DNA of 21,574 bases from a virus. Under the pieces are notes generated by a model that searched no databases, was not told the DNA's origin, and saw nothing but the letters and a program-made list of their open reading frames with translations. This document shows positions 7,640 to 14,605 of the stretch, one piece after another (position 1 is the first letter of the stretch; the number at the start of each line of letters is the position of its first letter). A program made the translations under genes and the position numbers. The stretch lies in IMG/VR virus record IMGVR_UViG_3300044756_000013, positions 1 through 21,574 of that record; one strand, written 5' to 3'.

Positions 7640-9054
7640 GTTACTCGATCACACCCAACCTCGGATTGAAGCGTCCGACCCCAGGCGCCGACGACGACCA
7701 GTGGGGAACGCACTGGAATGAGAACGCGACGATCCTGGACACGGCTTTTGGATCGGCATCGGTCGTCAACGTCCTTGATCATGGGGCCAAGGGTGACGGC
7801 GTGACCGACGACACGGCGGCGATCCAGGCGGCTCTCGGCCAGCATCTTCGTGCGATGATCTACATTCCGGTGTCACCATCGGGACAGCCGTATCTCATTG
7901 GCGCGCCGGGCCTGAATATCTACGGGCAGACCACCGTCGTAATCGATGGAAACCTGAAACTCGCCAATGGCGCGAACGGCGGCGTGCTCCACATTCCGGC
8001 CGGGTCCAGTCAGATATCGATCGGAGGACAGGGCACGATCGACGCCAACGGCGCGAACCAGACAACTGTTCCGGGGTTCGCGTTGTATGCCGATCAGTCC
8101 AGCCACATCAGAATATCGGGGATCACCTTACAGAACGCGCTCAACTGGAATTTGAATATCGTTCAATGTTCCAACGTCCGCGTCGATGGCGTCAAAATGC
8201 TGAACTGCGGCAACTCAAACGAGTTCGCGCAAGGGTCGGATGATTGCTGGCTGACGAACTGCCTGATTGATGGCGTGAACGACCTGGGATTCGCGTTCTA
8301 TGGCGCCGTCACGAACAGTGGCGCCATCGGCAACACCATACGCAACATCGGTTTCGCCGTCGGGTTCGCCACGCCGACAACCGCGCTGAATGCCATCGGC
8401 GCGTTCTCCGACGCGGACCAGCCGGGCGGCTGCAAGAATATCGTCATTTCCGACAACATCATTTCCAATTGTTCGGGCGGCGCGGTTTACAGTGACGTTT
8501 TCTCCGGCCCCAATAACGAAAGTATCCTGGTCTCCGGCAACATCAGCCGGGGCAACGGGAAGTGGAGCGGAATACAAACACTATCGGACTTTGGTTGCGA
8601 TCATTGTGTAGACGTGACGTTTATCGGTAATCTGTCGTATAACTTTGGTTCGGCGACGATTACGGCGCGAGGGCTCTACGCGAGCAGCAACGCCAGGGGT
8701 GTCAACTTCACGGGCAATCAGGTGGTCAACGTCGGGCAGGGGACGACGACCGGGGTTGGGTTGTATGTGAACTCGACCAACCTTTTATTCGCCGGGTCGA
8801 ACTATTTCTATGACGAGCCGGACGACCCAACGCCGAACTCCATGGCGTTTTGTATCAGCGGCAGCGCCGGACTTCGTAATGCCTATGTTGGCAATTTCTG
8901 CGATACCGCGCCGGTCAACATCACATTCCAGCCAGACACCGCGTTCAGCAACGCCATCAAGGGGGTGCTGTCCATGCGGAACCTGCCCACGGCATCGACC
9001 GGCCTGACGGCGGGCGACGTGTGGCGTAATGGCACCGTGTTGAACAGCGTTTAG
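7636..9054 (+). CDS. Second beta-helix tailspike, pectate-lyase-like
   Basis: This 472-residue protein starts at ATG 7636, with GAGGG at 7627-7631 and an ATGA overlap. An in-frame ATG at 7606 lies inside the previous gene and adds non-conserved residues. The N-terminal 35 residues (ITPNLGLKRPTPGADDDQWG then NENATILD) are an anchor module also seen in the collar fibre at 9380. The spike domain begins with VNVLDHGAKGDGVTDDTAAI, the PF12708-type signature, and is followed by many short beta-helix turns with Asn/Gly-rich loops such as ISDNIISNCSGG and VSGNISRGNGKWSG. The C-terminus is short (TGLTAGDVWRNGTVLNSV). It likely recognises or degrades a host polysaccharide. It differs from the spike at 5515 beyond the shared entry motif, suggesting different glycan targets. 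Confidence 0.86.
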   Translation: MSYSITPNLGLKRPTPGADDDQWGTHWNENATILDTAFGSASVVNVLDHGAKGDGVTDDTAAIQAALGQHLRAMIYIPVSPSGQPYLIGAPGLNIYGQTTVVIDGNLKLANGANGGVLHIPAGSSQISIGGQGTIDANGANQTTVPGFALYADQSSHIRISGITLQNALNWNLNIVQCSNVRVDGVKMLNCGNSNEFAQGSDDCWLTNCLIDGVNDLGFAFYGAVTNSGAIGNTIRNIGFAVGFATPTTALNAIGAFSDADQPGGCKNIVISDNIISNCSGGAVYSDVFSGPNNESILVSGNISRGNGKWSGIQTLSDFGCDHCVDVTFIGNLSYNFGSATITARGLYASSNARGVNFTGNQVVNVGQGTTTGVGLYVNSTNLLFAGSNYFYDEPDDPTPNSMAFCISGSAGLRNAYVGNFCDTAPVNITFQPDTAFSNAIKGVLSMRNLPTASTGLTAGDVWRNGTVLNSV

Positions 9055-9065
9055 GAGACAGAGCC

Positions 9066-9380
9066 ATGCCATCGACAGCGGGACAGATGACCCAGACGCC
9101 GACCGGCAACCCGCAATGGCGCGCCGCCAATGGCGTCAACGTGCAGGGCTTCCAGGCCCCGATCGCGCCGCAGACCAACCGGCCCCATACCGGCTATTCC
9201 TACGGCACTTACAGGGACTGGGTGCTCAGGATGGGCTACAACCGCACCAAGGGCATCGCCGGCTGGCGGGTCATGCTGCCGACCGGCGCGGGCTGGTATG
9301 TGGCGGTGACCGACGACAGCAGCGATGCGCCGACCGGGGTGACCAACACCGCGAACAACCCCCCGTCGGGAGTTAAATAA
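9066..9380 (+). CDS. Small protein between spike and collar fibre, unknown function
   Basis: This 104-residue protein starts at ATG 9066 behind a strong AGGAGA site (9053-9058, 7-base spacer) that overlaps the stop of the upstream spike. The N-terminal half is Gln/Asn/Pro-rich. The C-terminal half has a compact Trp/Gly-rich section (YRDWVLRMGYNRTKGIAGW, then VMLPTGAGWYVAVTDDSSDA) that looks folded. There is no signal peptide or membrane segment. Its TAA overlaps the fibre start by one base (9380). Its place between fibre genes suggests a connector or chaperone for the fibre, which is inference from context only. Confidence 0.65.
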   Translation: MPSTAGQMTQTPTGNPQWRAANGVNVQGFQAPIAPQTNRPHTGYSYGTYRDWVLRMGYNRTKGIAGWRVMLPTGAGWYVAVTDDSSDAPTGVTNTANNPPSGVK

Positions 9381-10456
9381 TGGCCGACGCCTACACCCCA
9401 AAACTCGCGCTCGTAAAGCCCGAGGTCGGCGCCAGTCGTGACACATGGGGAACGAAGACCAACGGGAACTGGGACGTTCTCGATCAGTTCGTCAGCCAGT
9501 TTTGCCAGATCGGTATTATCGCCGACTTCGCCGGCCCCACGCCACCTTCCGGATGGCTGGCCTGCGACGGTCGGATTGTTTCGAGGGTGACATACAGTAA
9601 GCTGTTCGCGGTCATCGGAACCTACTGGGGCAGCGGCGACGGTTCCACGACATTCAGGCTACCGCCCACCGCCGGCCGTTCACTGCTCGGTCCCGGCACG
9701 GTGACGGACCAGGGCGGCCTCGCCTACGGGTTCGGCTTCACCCAGATGCAGGGCTTCGTTTACAGCCCGATCACGCAGACGAACCTGCCCGCCTACAATC
9801 TCGTGACGGACGCGCAGGGCTACCACTCGCACGGCGGCTCCACCCAGGCGAGTGGCGCGCACGCGCACACCACCGACGCGCAGGGCACGCACAGCCACGG
9901 CGGCAGCACGAGCAACAACAACCTCGACCACACACACACGGGCGTCACGGACGCGCAGGGAGATCATTTACATTCGATCACGGCGCCGGCCGGTTCTGGC
10001 GTGGCCGCCGGAGGCGTCAGCGCTATCGCCGGCGGTTCAGTGGGTGGATACACGACGAGCGTGAACGGCATCCACCAGCACAACGTATCAGTCGGTGGGG
10101 CCAGCACGGCGCATTCGCACACGATCTCCGGCGATGGCAACCACGCGCATAACGTCTACGCGGTCGGCGATCACGCTCACGGTATCTGGGGCGACGGCAG
10201 TCATCAGCACAACGTCAACCTCGGCGGCGGCGGCGTTCCGCTGAACGTCCTCAATCCGTTCCTGGTCGTCACCAAGATCATCTACGCCGGTTCCGAAGCG
10301 GCCATCGTGACGGCGGCCGATGTAGCGCCCGCGGCGGCATCGACCGACACGCACCAGGAGATCGAGAACCTGCGGGAAGAGATCGCGGCGCTGCGGGCGC
10401 TGTTCGAAACACCGCGCGCCAGGATGCTCTCGGCGCCGTCACGCGGCCCGCACTAA
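9380..10456 (+). CDS. Tail-collar fibre with a His-x-His array
   Basis: This 358-residue protein starts at ATG 9380. Residues 5-35 (YTPKLALVKPEVGASRDTWG then NGNWDVLD) match the anchor module of the spike at 7636. Residues 48-100 are a phage tail collar domain (PF07484): ADFAGPTPPSGWLACDGR and GDGSTTFRLPP. Between residues 149 and 277 there are ten HxH motifs, three of them in TDAQG-HxH repeats. In the T4 long tail fibre tip (gp37), HxH motifs coordinate iron ions along a trimeric needle, and the same architecture is likely here. The fibre part closes with NPFLVVTKIIYAG, a usual ending of collar-type fibres, and a predicted coiled coil (EIENLREEIAALRALF) follows. The position of that coiled coil after the tip is less usual. 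It probably acts as receptor-binding fibre. Confidence 0.85.
   Translation: MADAYTPKLALVKPEVGASRDTWGTKTNGNWDVLDQFVSQFCQIGIIADFAGPTPPSGWLACDGRIVSRVTYSKLFAVIGTYWGSGDGSTTFRLPPTAGRSLLGPGTVTDQGGLAYGFGFTQMQGFVYSPITQTNLPAYNLVTDAQGYHSHGGSTQASGAHAHTTDAQGTHSHGGSTSNNNLDHTHTGVTDAQGDHLHSITAPAGSGVAAGGVSAIAGGSVGGYTTSVNGIHQHNVSVGGASTAHSHTISGDGNHAHNVYAVGDHAHGIWGDGSHQHNVNLGGGGVPLNVLNPFLVVTKIIYAGSEAAIVTAADVAPAAASTDTHQEIENLREEIAALRALFETPRARMLSAPSRGPH
9824..10210 (+). repeat. Array of ten HxH codon motifs, partly in TDAQG repeats
   Basis: HxH occurs at residues 149-151, 161-163, 171-173, 184-186, 196-198, 232-234, 245-247, 255-257, 265-267 and 275-277 of the collar fibre. The first five lie 10-13 residues apart, three of them in copies of TDAQG followed by the histidines. 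The last five are also spaced 10-13 residues apart. A Gly/Ala-rich stretch separates the two groups. Confidence 0.85.
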
Positions 10457-12004
10457 ATGCCCCGCGTCGCCCAGGCCCCTCCCCCAGGCGTGTTCAGGAA
10501 CGCGACGCCGGAAGCGACGCCGGGAAAATGGTACGACACCAACATGGTCCGCTTTCGCGGCGGGCAGCTGCAGCCAATCGGCGGCAACGTCGCGCTCACC
10601 AACGCCGTCTTCCCCGACCTCCCGCGCGACATGTTGACGTGGCACGACAACGCGGGCGTTCGTTGGGCCGCTATCGGCACCGACGGCAAACTGTTCGCCT
10701 ATCGTTTCGATACCCAGGCGCTGCACGACATCACGCCAACAGGCGTTGGCCCGCTCGATCCGCCCGGCACATCCACCACTGGCTACGGCCGCGGGGACTA
10801 CGGCGAGGAGACTTACGGCACGGCGCGAACCTCGGGCGATGTCGGGGTCTCCGATATCGCCGCGACGATGGGCGATCGTTGGTCGATGGATACGTTTGGC
10901 GAGGATCTGCTCGTCGTGCCGACCCAGGACGGCCAGTTGTATCGCTGGACGCCAGTGACGCCAACGGTGCTGCCCGTCATCGTGGCGGGCGCGCCCGATC
11001 AGAACAGGGGTGTGATCGTTACCGACCAACGCCATGTCGTGCTGCTCGCCGCTGGTGGCGATCCACGCCGGATAGCGTGGTCCGATCAGGAAGATCCGAA
11101 TACCTGGGCGCCTGATGTCACCAACCTCGCCGGCGACAAGATGCTGGTCACCCAGAGCTACGCGATGACGGCGGTGAAGGTCTCGGACGGCATCCTGATC
11201 TTCACCGCCAACGACTGTCACAAGATGACCTACGTCGGCGCGCCTTACGCCTATGGAATAACGCAGATCGCCACCGGCTGCGGGCCGATCTCGCTTCGCG
11301 CCGTCGTCGGCATCGGCTCGTTCTACGCCTGGCCCGGCACGCAGACCTTCTGGTCTTATCAGGGCAACGTGCAGCCGCTGCCGTGCCCGGTGCAGGACTG
11401 GTTCTACAGTCTCGTCAATCGAGACATGGCCGGTCGTGTTTTCGGTAGTCCCAATCCCGCCTTCACCGAACTCTGGTGGGACTGGCCGGACGAGGGGTCG
11501 CTCGACACCAACCGTTATATCGCGCTCAATTTCGCTGACCCGGCGCATCCATGGACCATCGGCGTGCGCGAGCGCACGGCGGCTGACCCCTCGGGGACGA
11601 TGGACTATCCGGTGCTCGGCGGCCCTCTGGGCGCGGGGGGCGGTCTTTACCTTCATGAATATGGTTGGACCGAGAACGGCATCCCGCGCGCGCCCCTTGG
11701 CCTGATTTACGCCGAGAGCGGCGACATCGTCGCCGGTGAGGGGGACAAGAGATTCCACGTTAAGCAGCTCGTCTTCGACGCCGACGGCCCGCCGGATGTC
11801 CTGGGCTATCGTTTCTTCCCGCGCGAGCAGCCGCATGATGTCGAGAGCGAGTATGACACCGGCCTCTACACCGTCATCCACGGCGGGCTCATGGACATGC
11901 GTTTCTCAGGCCGCTCCGTCCGCATGAGAATGGAGGCAACCGCCGATGGCCCCTGGGCCGTGGGCCGCCCGAGGCTGGAGATGAAAGGCGGCGGCCGTCG
12001 GTGA
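10457..12004 (+). CDS. Tail nozzle/DNA stabilisation protein, P22 gp10-like class
   Basis: This 515-residue protein starts at ATG 10457, directly after the fibre stop. The opening pattern (KWYDTNMVRFRGGQLQPIGG, residues 24-43) is typical of phage packaged-DNA stabilisation or nozzle proteins that close the short tail, in the functional class of P22 gp10 and T7 gp12. Several blade-like repeats follow, with WHDNAGVRWAAIGTDGKLFAY, GRDPRRIAWSDQEDP-type and KVSDGILIFTANDCHKMTYV elements, consistent with a beta-propeller-like core. Residues 100-125 contain the Gly/Tyr insertion YGRGDYGEETYG. The length of about 500 residues is normal for the class. The presence of this gene supports a short-tailed (podovirus) particle. 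I cannot decide between subfamilies. Confidence 0.7.
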   Translation: MPRVAQAPPPGVFRNATPEATPGKWYDTNMVRFRGGQLQPIGGNVALTNAVFPDLPRDMLTWHDNAGVRWAAIGTDGKLFAYRFDTQALHDITPTGVGPLDPPGTSTTGYGRGDYGEETYGTARTSGDVGVSDIAATMGDRWSMDTFGEDLLVVPTQDGQLYRWTPVTPTVLPVIVAGAPDQNRGVIVTDQRHVVLLAAGGDPRRIAWSDQEDPNTWAPDVTNLAGDKMLVTQSYAMTAVKVSDGILIFTANDCHKMTYVGAPYAYGITQIATGCGPISLRAVVGIGSFYAWPGTQTFWSYQGNVQPLPCPVQDWFYSLVNRDMAGRVFGSPNPAFTELWWDWPDEGSLDTNRYIALNFADPAHPWTIGVRERTAADPSGTMDYPVLGGPLGAGGGLYLHEYGWTENGIPRAPLGLIYAESGDIVAGEGDKRFHVKQLVFDADGPPDVLGYRFFPREQPHDVESEYDTGLYTVIHGGLMDMRFSGRSVRMRMEATADGPWAVGRPRLEMKGGGRR

Positions 12005-12020
12005 ACGACCGGAGGGTAAC

Positions 12021-12224
12021 ATGAGCGACGCGACGAATGAGCCAATCTTTCAGTTCTTCGCCTACGAACACCTACCGCCGCACCTACGTGAGATCAGTTC
12101 ACTGTTCTACGTGCTGGCGCACCGACTGGTGAGCGAACTACCACGCAATCCAGAACGCACGGTGGCATTGCGTAAGCTGCTCGAGGCCAAGGACGCGGCG
12201 GTTCGCGCCCGGTTGTTCATATGA
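12021..12224 (+). CDS. Acb2-like small helical protein, candidate anti-CBASS cyclic-nucleotide sponge
   Basis: This 67-residue protein starts at ATG 12021 behind GGAGGG (12011-12016). The sequence has the pattern I associate with the Acb2/Tad1 hairpin family: an aromatic N-terminal FQFFAYEHLPPHLREIS, a middle helix with FYVLAHRLVSELP, then NPERTVALRKLLEAKD and AAVRARLF. Acb2 proteins form small helical hexamers that bind the cyclic oligonucleotide messengers of CBASS and block effector activation. Key candidate residues are Y15, E16, H17, the NPERT turn (43-47) and the KLLEAKDAA helix. Small homologues of this kind are widespread in phages and often listed as hypothetical. The assignment is by pattern only. 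A structural role is the main alternative because the gene lies inside the virion operon. Its TGA overlaps the next start (ATGA, 12221-12224). Confidence 0.65.
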   Translation: MSDATNEPIFQFFAYEHLPPHLREISSLFYVLAHRLVSELPRNPERTVALRKLLEAKDAAVRARLFI

Positions 12225-12451
12225 GTGTCCGCCCCGTCTCCCGCCCGCCCGCGCCGTTCACCGTCCCAGAAGGTGGCGATCTCGACCAACGGCTGGCGGC
12301 GATCGCCACCGAACTGAACCGCAAGGCCAATGCCGGTCTGGCGGGGCCGGCCTACCAGTTCATCGGGCTGATTTCACCGGACGGATCAACGTGGCGTATA
12401 TCGGTCAGTGATACCGGAACGATCCTCACCCAGCAGGTTCCAAGAACATGA
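12221..12451 (+). CDS. Small protein with DGS-WR motif, first of a tandem pair
   Basis: This 76-residue protein starts at ATG 12221 in an ATGA overlap with the Acb2-like gene. An N-terminal Pro-rich segment and a short helix (LDQRLAAIATELNRKANA) precede a small beta unit, SPDGSTWRISVSDTGTIL. The same beta unit closes the next protein, so the two genes are probably paralogues. The length is too small for an enzyme. A tail-tip, fibre-decoration or ejection-accessory role is possible from context. It ends in an ATGA overlap with the next gene (12448-12451). Confidence 0.6.
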   Translation: MSVRPVSRPPAPFTVPEGGDLDQRLAAIATELNRKANAGLAGPAYQFIGLISPDGSTWRISVSDTGTILTQQVPRT

Positions 12452-12636
12452 CCCTACCAAAACGATCCACCCCGGAGCCGTTCGCCCTCGCGCATCCTCC
12501 GGCGGTGATCCCCACCCCGCCGCCGGATCCCATTCCGACCTTCGACGCGGTCAACATCCGCGCCAGCGATGGCAGCGTGTGGCGCCTCCGGGTCACGCCG
12601 ATGGGATCAATGCTGCTGGATCGTATCGTTACCTGA
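12448..12636 (+). CDS. Small protein with DGS-WR motif, second of a tandem pair
   Basis: This 62-residue protein starts at ATG 12448. The first half is Pro-rich (PPAVIPTPPPDPIPTF) and the second half is a small beta unit with ASDGSVWRLRVTPMGSMLL. This aligns with SPDGSTWRISVSDTGTIL of the upstream neighbour: S, DGS, WR, V, G and L positions agree. The helix found in the first protein is absent here. The next gene starts at the base after its TGA. No family is recognised. Confidence 0.6.
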   Translation: MTLPKRSTPEPFALAHPPAVIPTPPPDPIPTFDAVNIRASDGSVWRLRVTPMGSMLLDRIVT

Positions 12637-13017
12637 ATGTTATCGAGCGAAGAGAAACGCGCGCGACTACAGAAGGCCCTCGACTACGGGGGTAATACCC
12701 ACGACCTCGCCGACGTGATCGACCTCGTGCGTAAAGGTGAAGCCCAGTTCTGGGAAAGCGGTGATGGGACGATCGTCACCGAAATCCATTCATACCCCCG
12801 GCTGAAAGCGATCTCCTTCTGGTTGATGAGCGGAACGATCCCCGACTGCATGGCGCTGGAAGATGACATCCTCACCTGGGCCAAAGCCGAAGGCTGTACC
12901 ATGGCGATATCCACCGGGCGCAAGGGGTGGCTGTATCACGCCCGCAAGACCGGCTGGCGCGCGCGTCCGCATATGTTTCCGGTCTACAAACCGCTGACGG
13001 AGGAAACCGTGCCGTGA
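12637..13017 (+). CDS. Conserved phage protein, possibly GNAT-fold, T7 gp13-like position
   Basis: This 126-residue protein starts at ATG 12637, directly after the previous stop. The sequence shows an N-terminal helix (RLQKALDYGGNTHDLADVID), a beta strand pair (IVTEIHSYPRLKAISFWLM), a helix ending in LTWAKAEGC and the C-terminal GRKGWLYHARKTGWRAR. The last two elements resemble the C-terminal half of small GNAT-like phage proteins. The acetyl-CoA binding loop is not clear, so it may be a catalytically inactive relative. The gene precedes the ejection-protein cluster, as gp13 does in T7, but this is a positional comparison only. The end overlaps the next start as GTGA (13014-13017). Confidence 0.6.
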   Translation: MLSSEEKRARLQKALDYGGNTHDLADVIDLVRKGEAQFWESGDGTIVTEIHSYPRLKAISFWLMSGTIPDCMALEDDILTWAKAEGCTMAISTGRKGWLYHARKTGWRARPHMFPVYKPLTEETVP

Positions 13018-14177
13018 GCAAATCCAAGCCACAGACCACCTCGGCGACAACCGATACCTCGACCCAGATCCCCGACTGGTTGAGCAACGCCGGCAAGGAA
13101 GCCGTCGATCGGTCGGTGGCGCTCAGTAATCGTCCCTACACCCCTTACACGGGCGAGATGGTCGCGCCGCAATCGGCGGACACGCTCCAGTCGTATCAGC
13201 AGGTGCGCGACCTCCAGGGCCAGGGCGACGCGGCCTATCAGCAATCCATCGGCGCTTACTCAAACATTCTCGGCAGCGGCGCCGCCAACCCGATCCGCGC
13301 CAGCGGCGTCAATCAGAACACCAACGAGCTTTACGGCAACTTCAACCAAAACGTGATGAACCCCGCCCAGGGCCTGCTGGGCGGCTACCTGAACGGCGGT
13401 CCCGCCACCGCCCAACAGGTCGGTCAGAACGCCCAGACCCTGATGTCGCCCTACGCCCAGAACGTCATCGACCCGACGCTGGCCGCCGGCGAGCAGGCGC
13501 GCGAGATCGCGCGCCAGAAGGTCGCGGGCAACGCCGCCAACGTCGGCGCCTTCGGCGGCTCCCGCCAGGGCGTGGCCGAGGGCGTCTCCGACGCCCAGAC
13601 GCTACTCGGAACGCAACAGCAGATCGGTCAGATGCTGAACACCGGCTGGGGCCAGGCGCTGAACTCCGGCACCCAGTTGGGCCTCCAGGCGGGCCAGCAG
13701 GGCTACGGCGCGGCCACCGGGCTGGCCAACCTTGGCGCCACCGGATACGCCAACGCCGCCCAGGCGGGGCAGGGCATCGCCAACACCAACCTGAACGCGG
13801 GCCTCCAGGCCGCCGCCGGTTTGCCCAACGTCGCCACCGCGCAACAAAGCTACGGACAGAAAGATGCCTCGCTGCTGCAAACCATCGGCGCGGCGGAACA
13901 GAACTACGGGCAGCAGGTCGATAACTCGAAATACGGCCAGTTCATGGATCAGCAGAACTACCCGGTGCAGAACCTCGACCTGCTGCTCGGCGCGGTGGGC
14001 GGCGTGCCGTATTCGACGAGTGGAACAGGCGCGTCCACGAACACACAAATGCTCAACAAGAACGTGGGCGCGGGTATCGCCGGAGGCGCGCTCTCCGGCG
14101 CCGCGACGGGCGCCGCTTTTGGCCCGTGGGGCGCGGCGATCGGCGCCGTGGGCGGCGGCATTCTGGGAGCCCTCTGA
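13014..14177 (+). CDS. Probable internal virion/ejection protein with C-terminal glycine zipper
   Basis: The start is GTG 13014 (GTGA overlap, with GGAGG at 12999-13003), giving 387 residues. An in-frame start at 12927 would lie deep inside the previous gene. After a Ser/Thr-rich lead comes PDWLSNAGKEAVDRSVALSN and YTPYTGEMVAPQSADTLQSY, an opening common to large internal virion proteins. The body is Gln/Ala/Gly-rich with a helical QAREIARQKVAGNAANVGAF segment. The last 39 residues form a glycine zipper (GAGIAGGALSGAATGAAF and AAIGAVGGGILGAL), a membrane-inserting type of sequence. Such proteins are ejected with the DNA and help form a channel across the host envelope. Function is inferred from composition and position. 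Confidence 0.65.
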   Translation: MSKSKPQTTSATTDTSTQIPDWLSNAGKEAVDRSVALSNRPYTPYTGEMVAPQSADTLQSYQQVRDLQGQGDAAYQQSIGAYSNILGSGAANPIRASGVNQNTNELYGNFNQNVMNPAQGLLGGYLNGGPATAQQVGQNAQTLMSPYAQNVIDPTLAAGEQAREIARQKVAGNAANVGAFGGSRQGVAEGVSDAQTLLGTQQQIGQMLNTGWGQALNSGTQLGLQAGQQGYGAATGLANLGATGYANAAQAGQGIANTNLNAGLQAAAGLPNVATAQQSYGQKDASLLQTIGAAEQNYGQQVDNSKYGQFMDQQNYPVQNLDLLLGAVGGVPYSTSGTGASTNTQMLNKNVGAGIAGGALSGAATGAAFGPWGAAIGAVGGGILGAL

Positions 14178-14602
14178 TGGCCAATATGTGGGAAGCGGAC
14201 CCTTACACCCCAACCAACACGGGTAATGCTTTCGTTGATACGGGCCGATGGGGTGAGGCGCCGACATTCACTGAGAATACCTGGTGGAATCGTAACTTTG
14301 GTGAACTTAGTGATTTCAGGAACGACGGGTCGAGCGGCCCCTCCAACGCGGATCTGACCAAAACGCTCCAGGGCATCGGTAAAGCTTTTGGAGACAGTCA
14401 AAAGAAGGACGAAGGCAAACCTCTTCCCGCCGCTCCCATCCAGTCGACGCCCATAGGCCGCCCGATGCGGGCGATGGCGATCGACCAGTTGGCGCAGATC
14501 CTGAACAAGCGCCGCGACGATGTTTACGCTTCGGCGATGACACCAGGCGGGCAGGCGCAGCCATATGTCACGCCGCACACCATTGGCCTTTTGGGGTTCT
14601 GA
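14177..14602 (+). CDS. Small protein of the ejection cluster, unknown function
   Basis: This 141-residue protein starts at ATG 14177, which overlaps the previous TGA by one base, with GGGAG at 14165-14169. The in-frame ATG 14126 lies inside the preceding gene and is rejected. The N-terminal half is Trp/Asn/Thr-rich (TFTENTWWNRNFGELSDF). A Lys-rich linker leads to a helical segment, RAMAIDQLAQILNKRRDDVY. The C-terminus is PHTIGLLGF. There is no signal peptide or membrane helix. It is probably a virion component or chaperone for its large neighbours, judged from context only. Confidence 0.6.
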   Translation: MANMWEADPYTPTNTGNAFVDTGRWGEAPTFTENTWWNRNFGELSDFRNDGSSGPSNADLTKTLQGIGKAFGDSQKKDEGKPLPAAPIQSTPIGRPMRAMAIDQLAQILNKRRDDVYASAMTPGGQAQPYVTPHTIGLLGF

Positions 14603-14605
14603 TCG

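Noticed and set aside
10439-11881. 480-residue open frame on the minus strand
   Set aside because: It lies fully opposite the nozzle gene, has His/Arg/Asp-rich low-complexity-like sequence typical of antisense frames in GC-rich DNA, and shows no domain or ribosome binding site.
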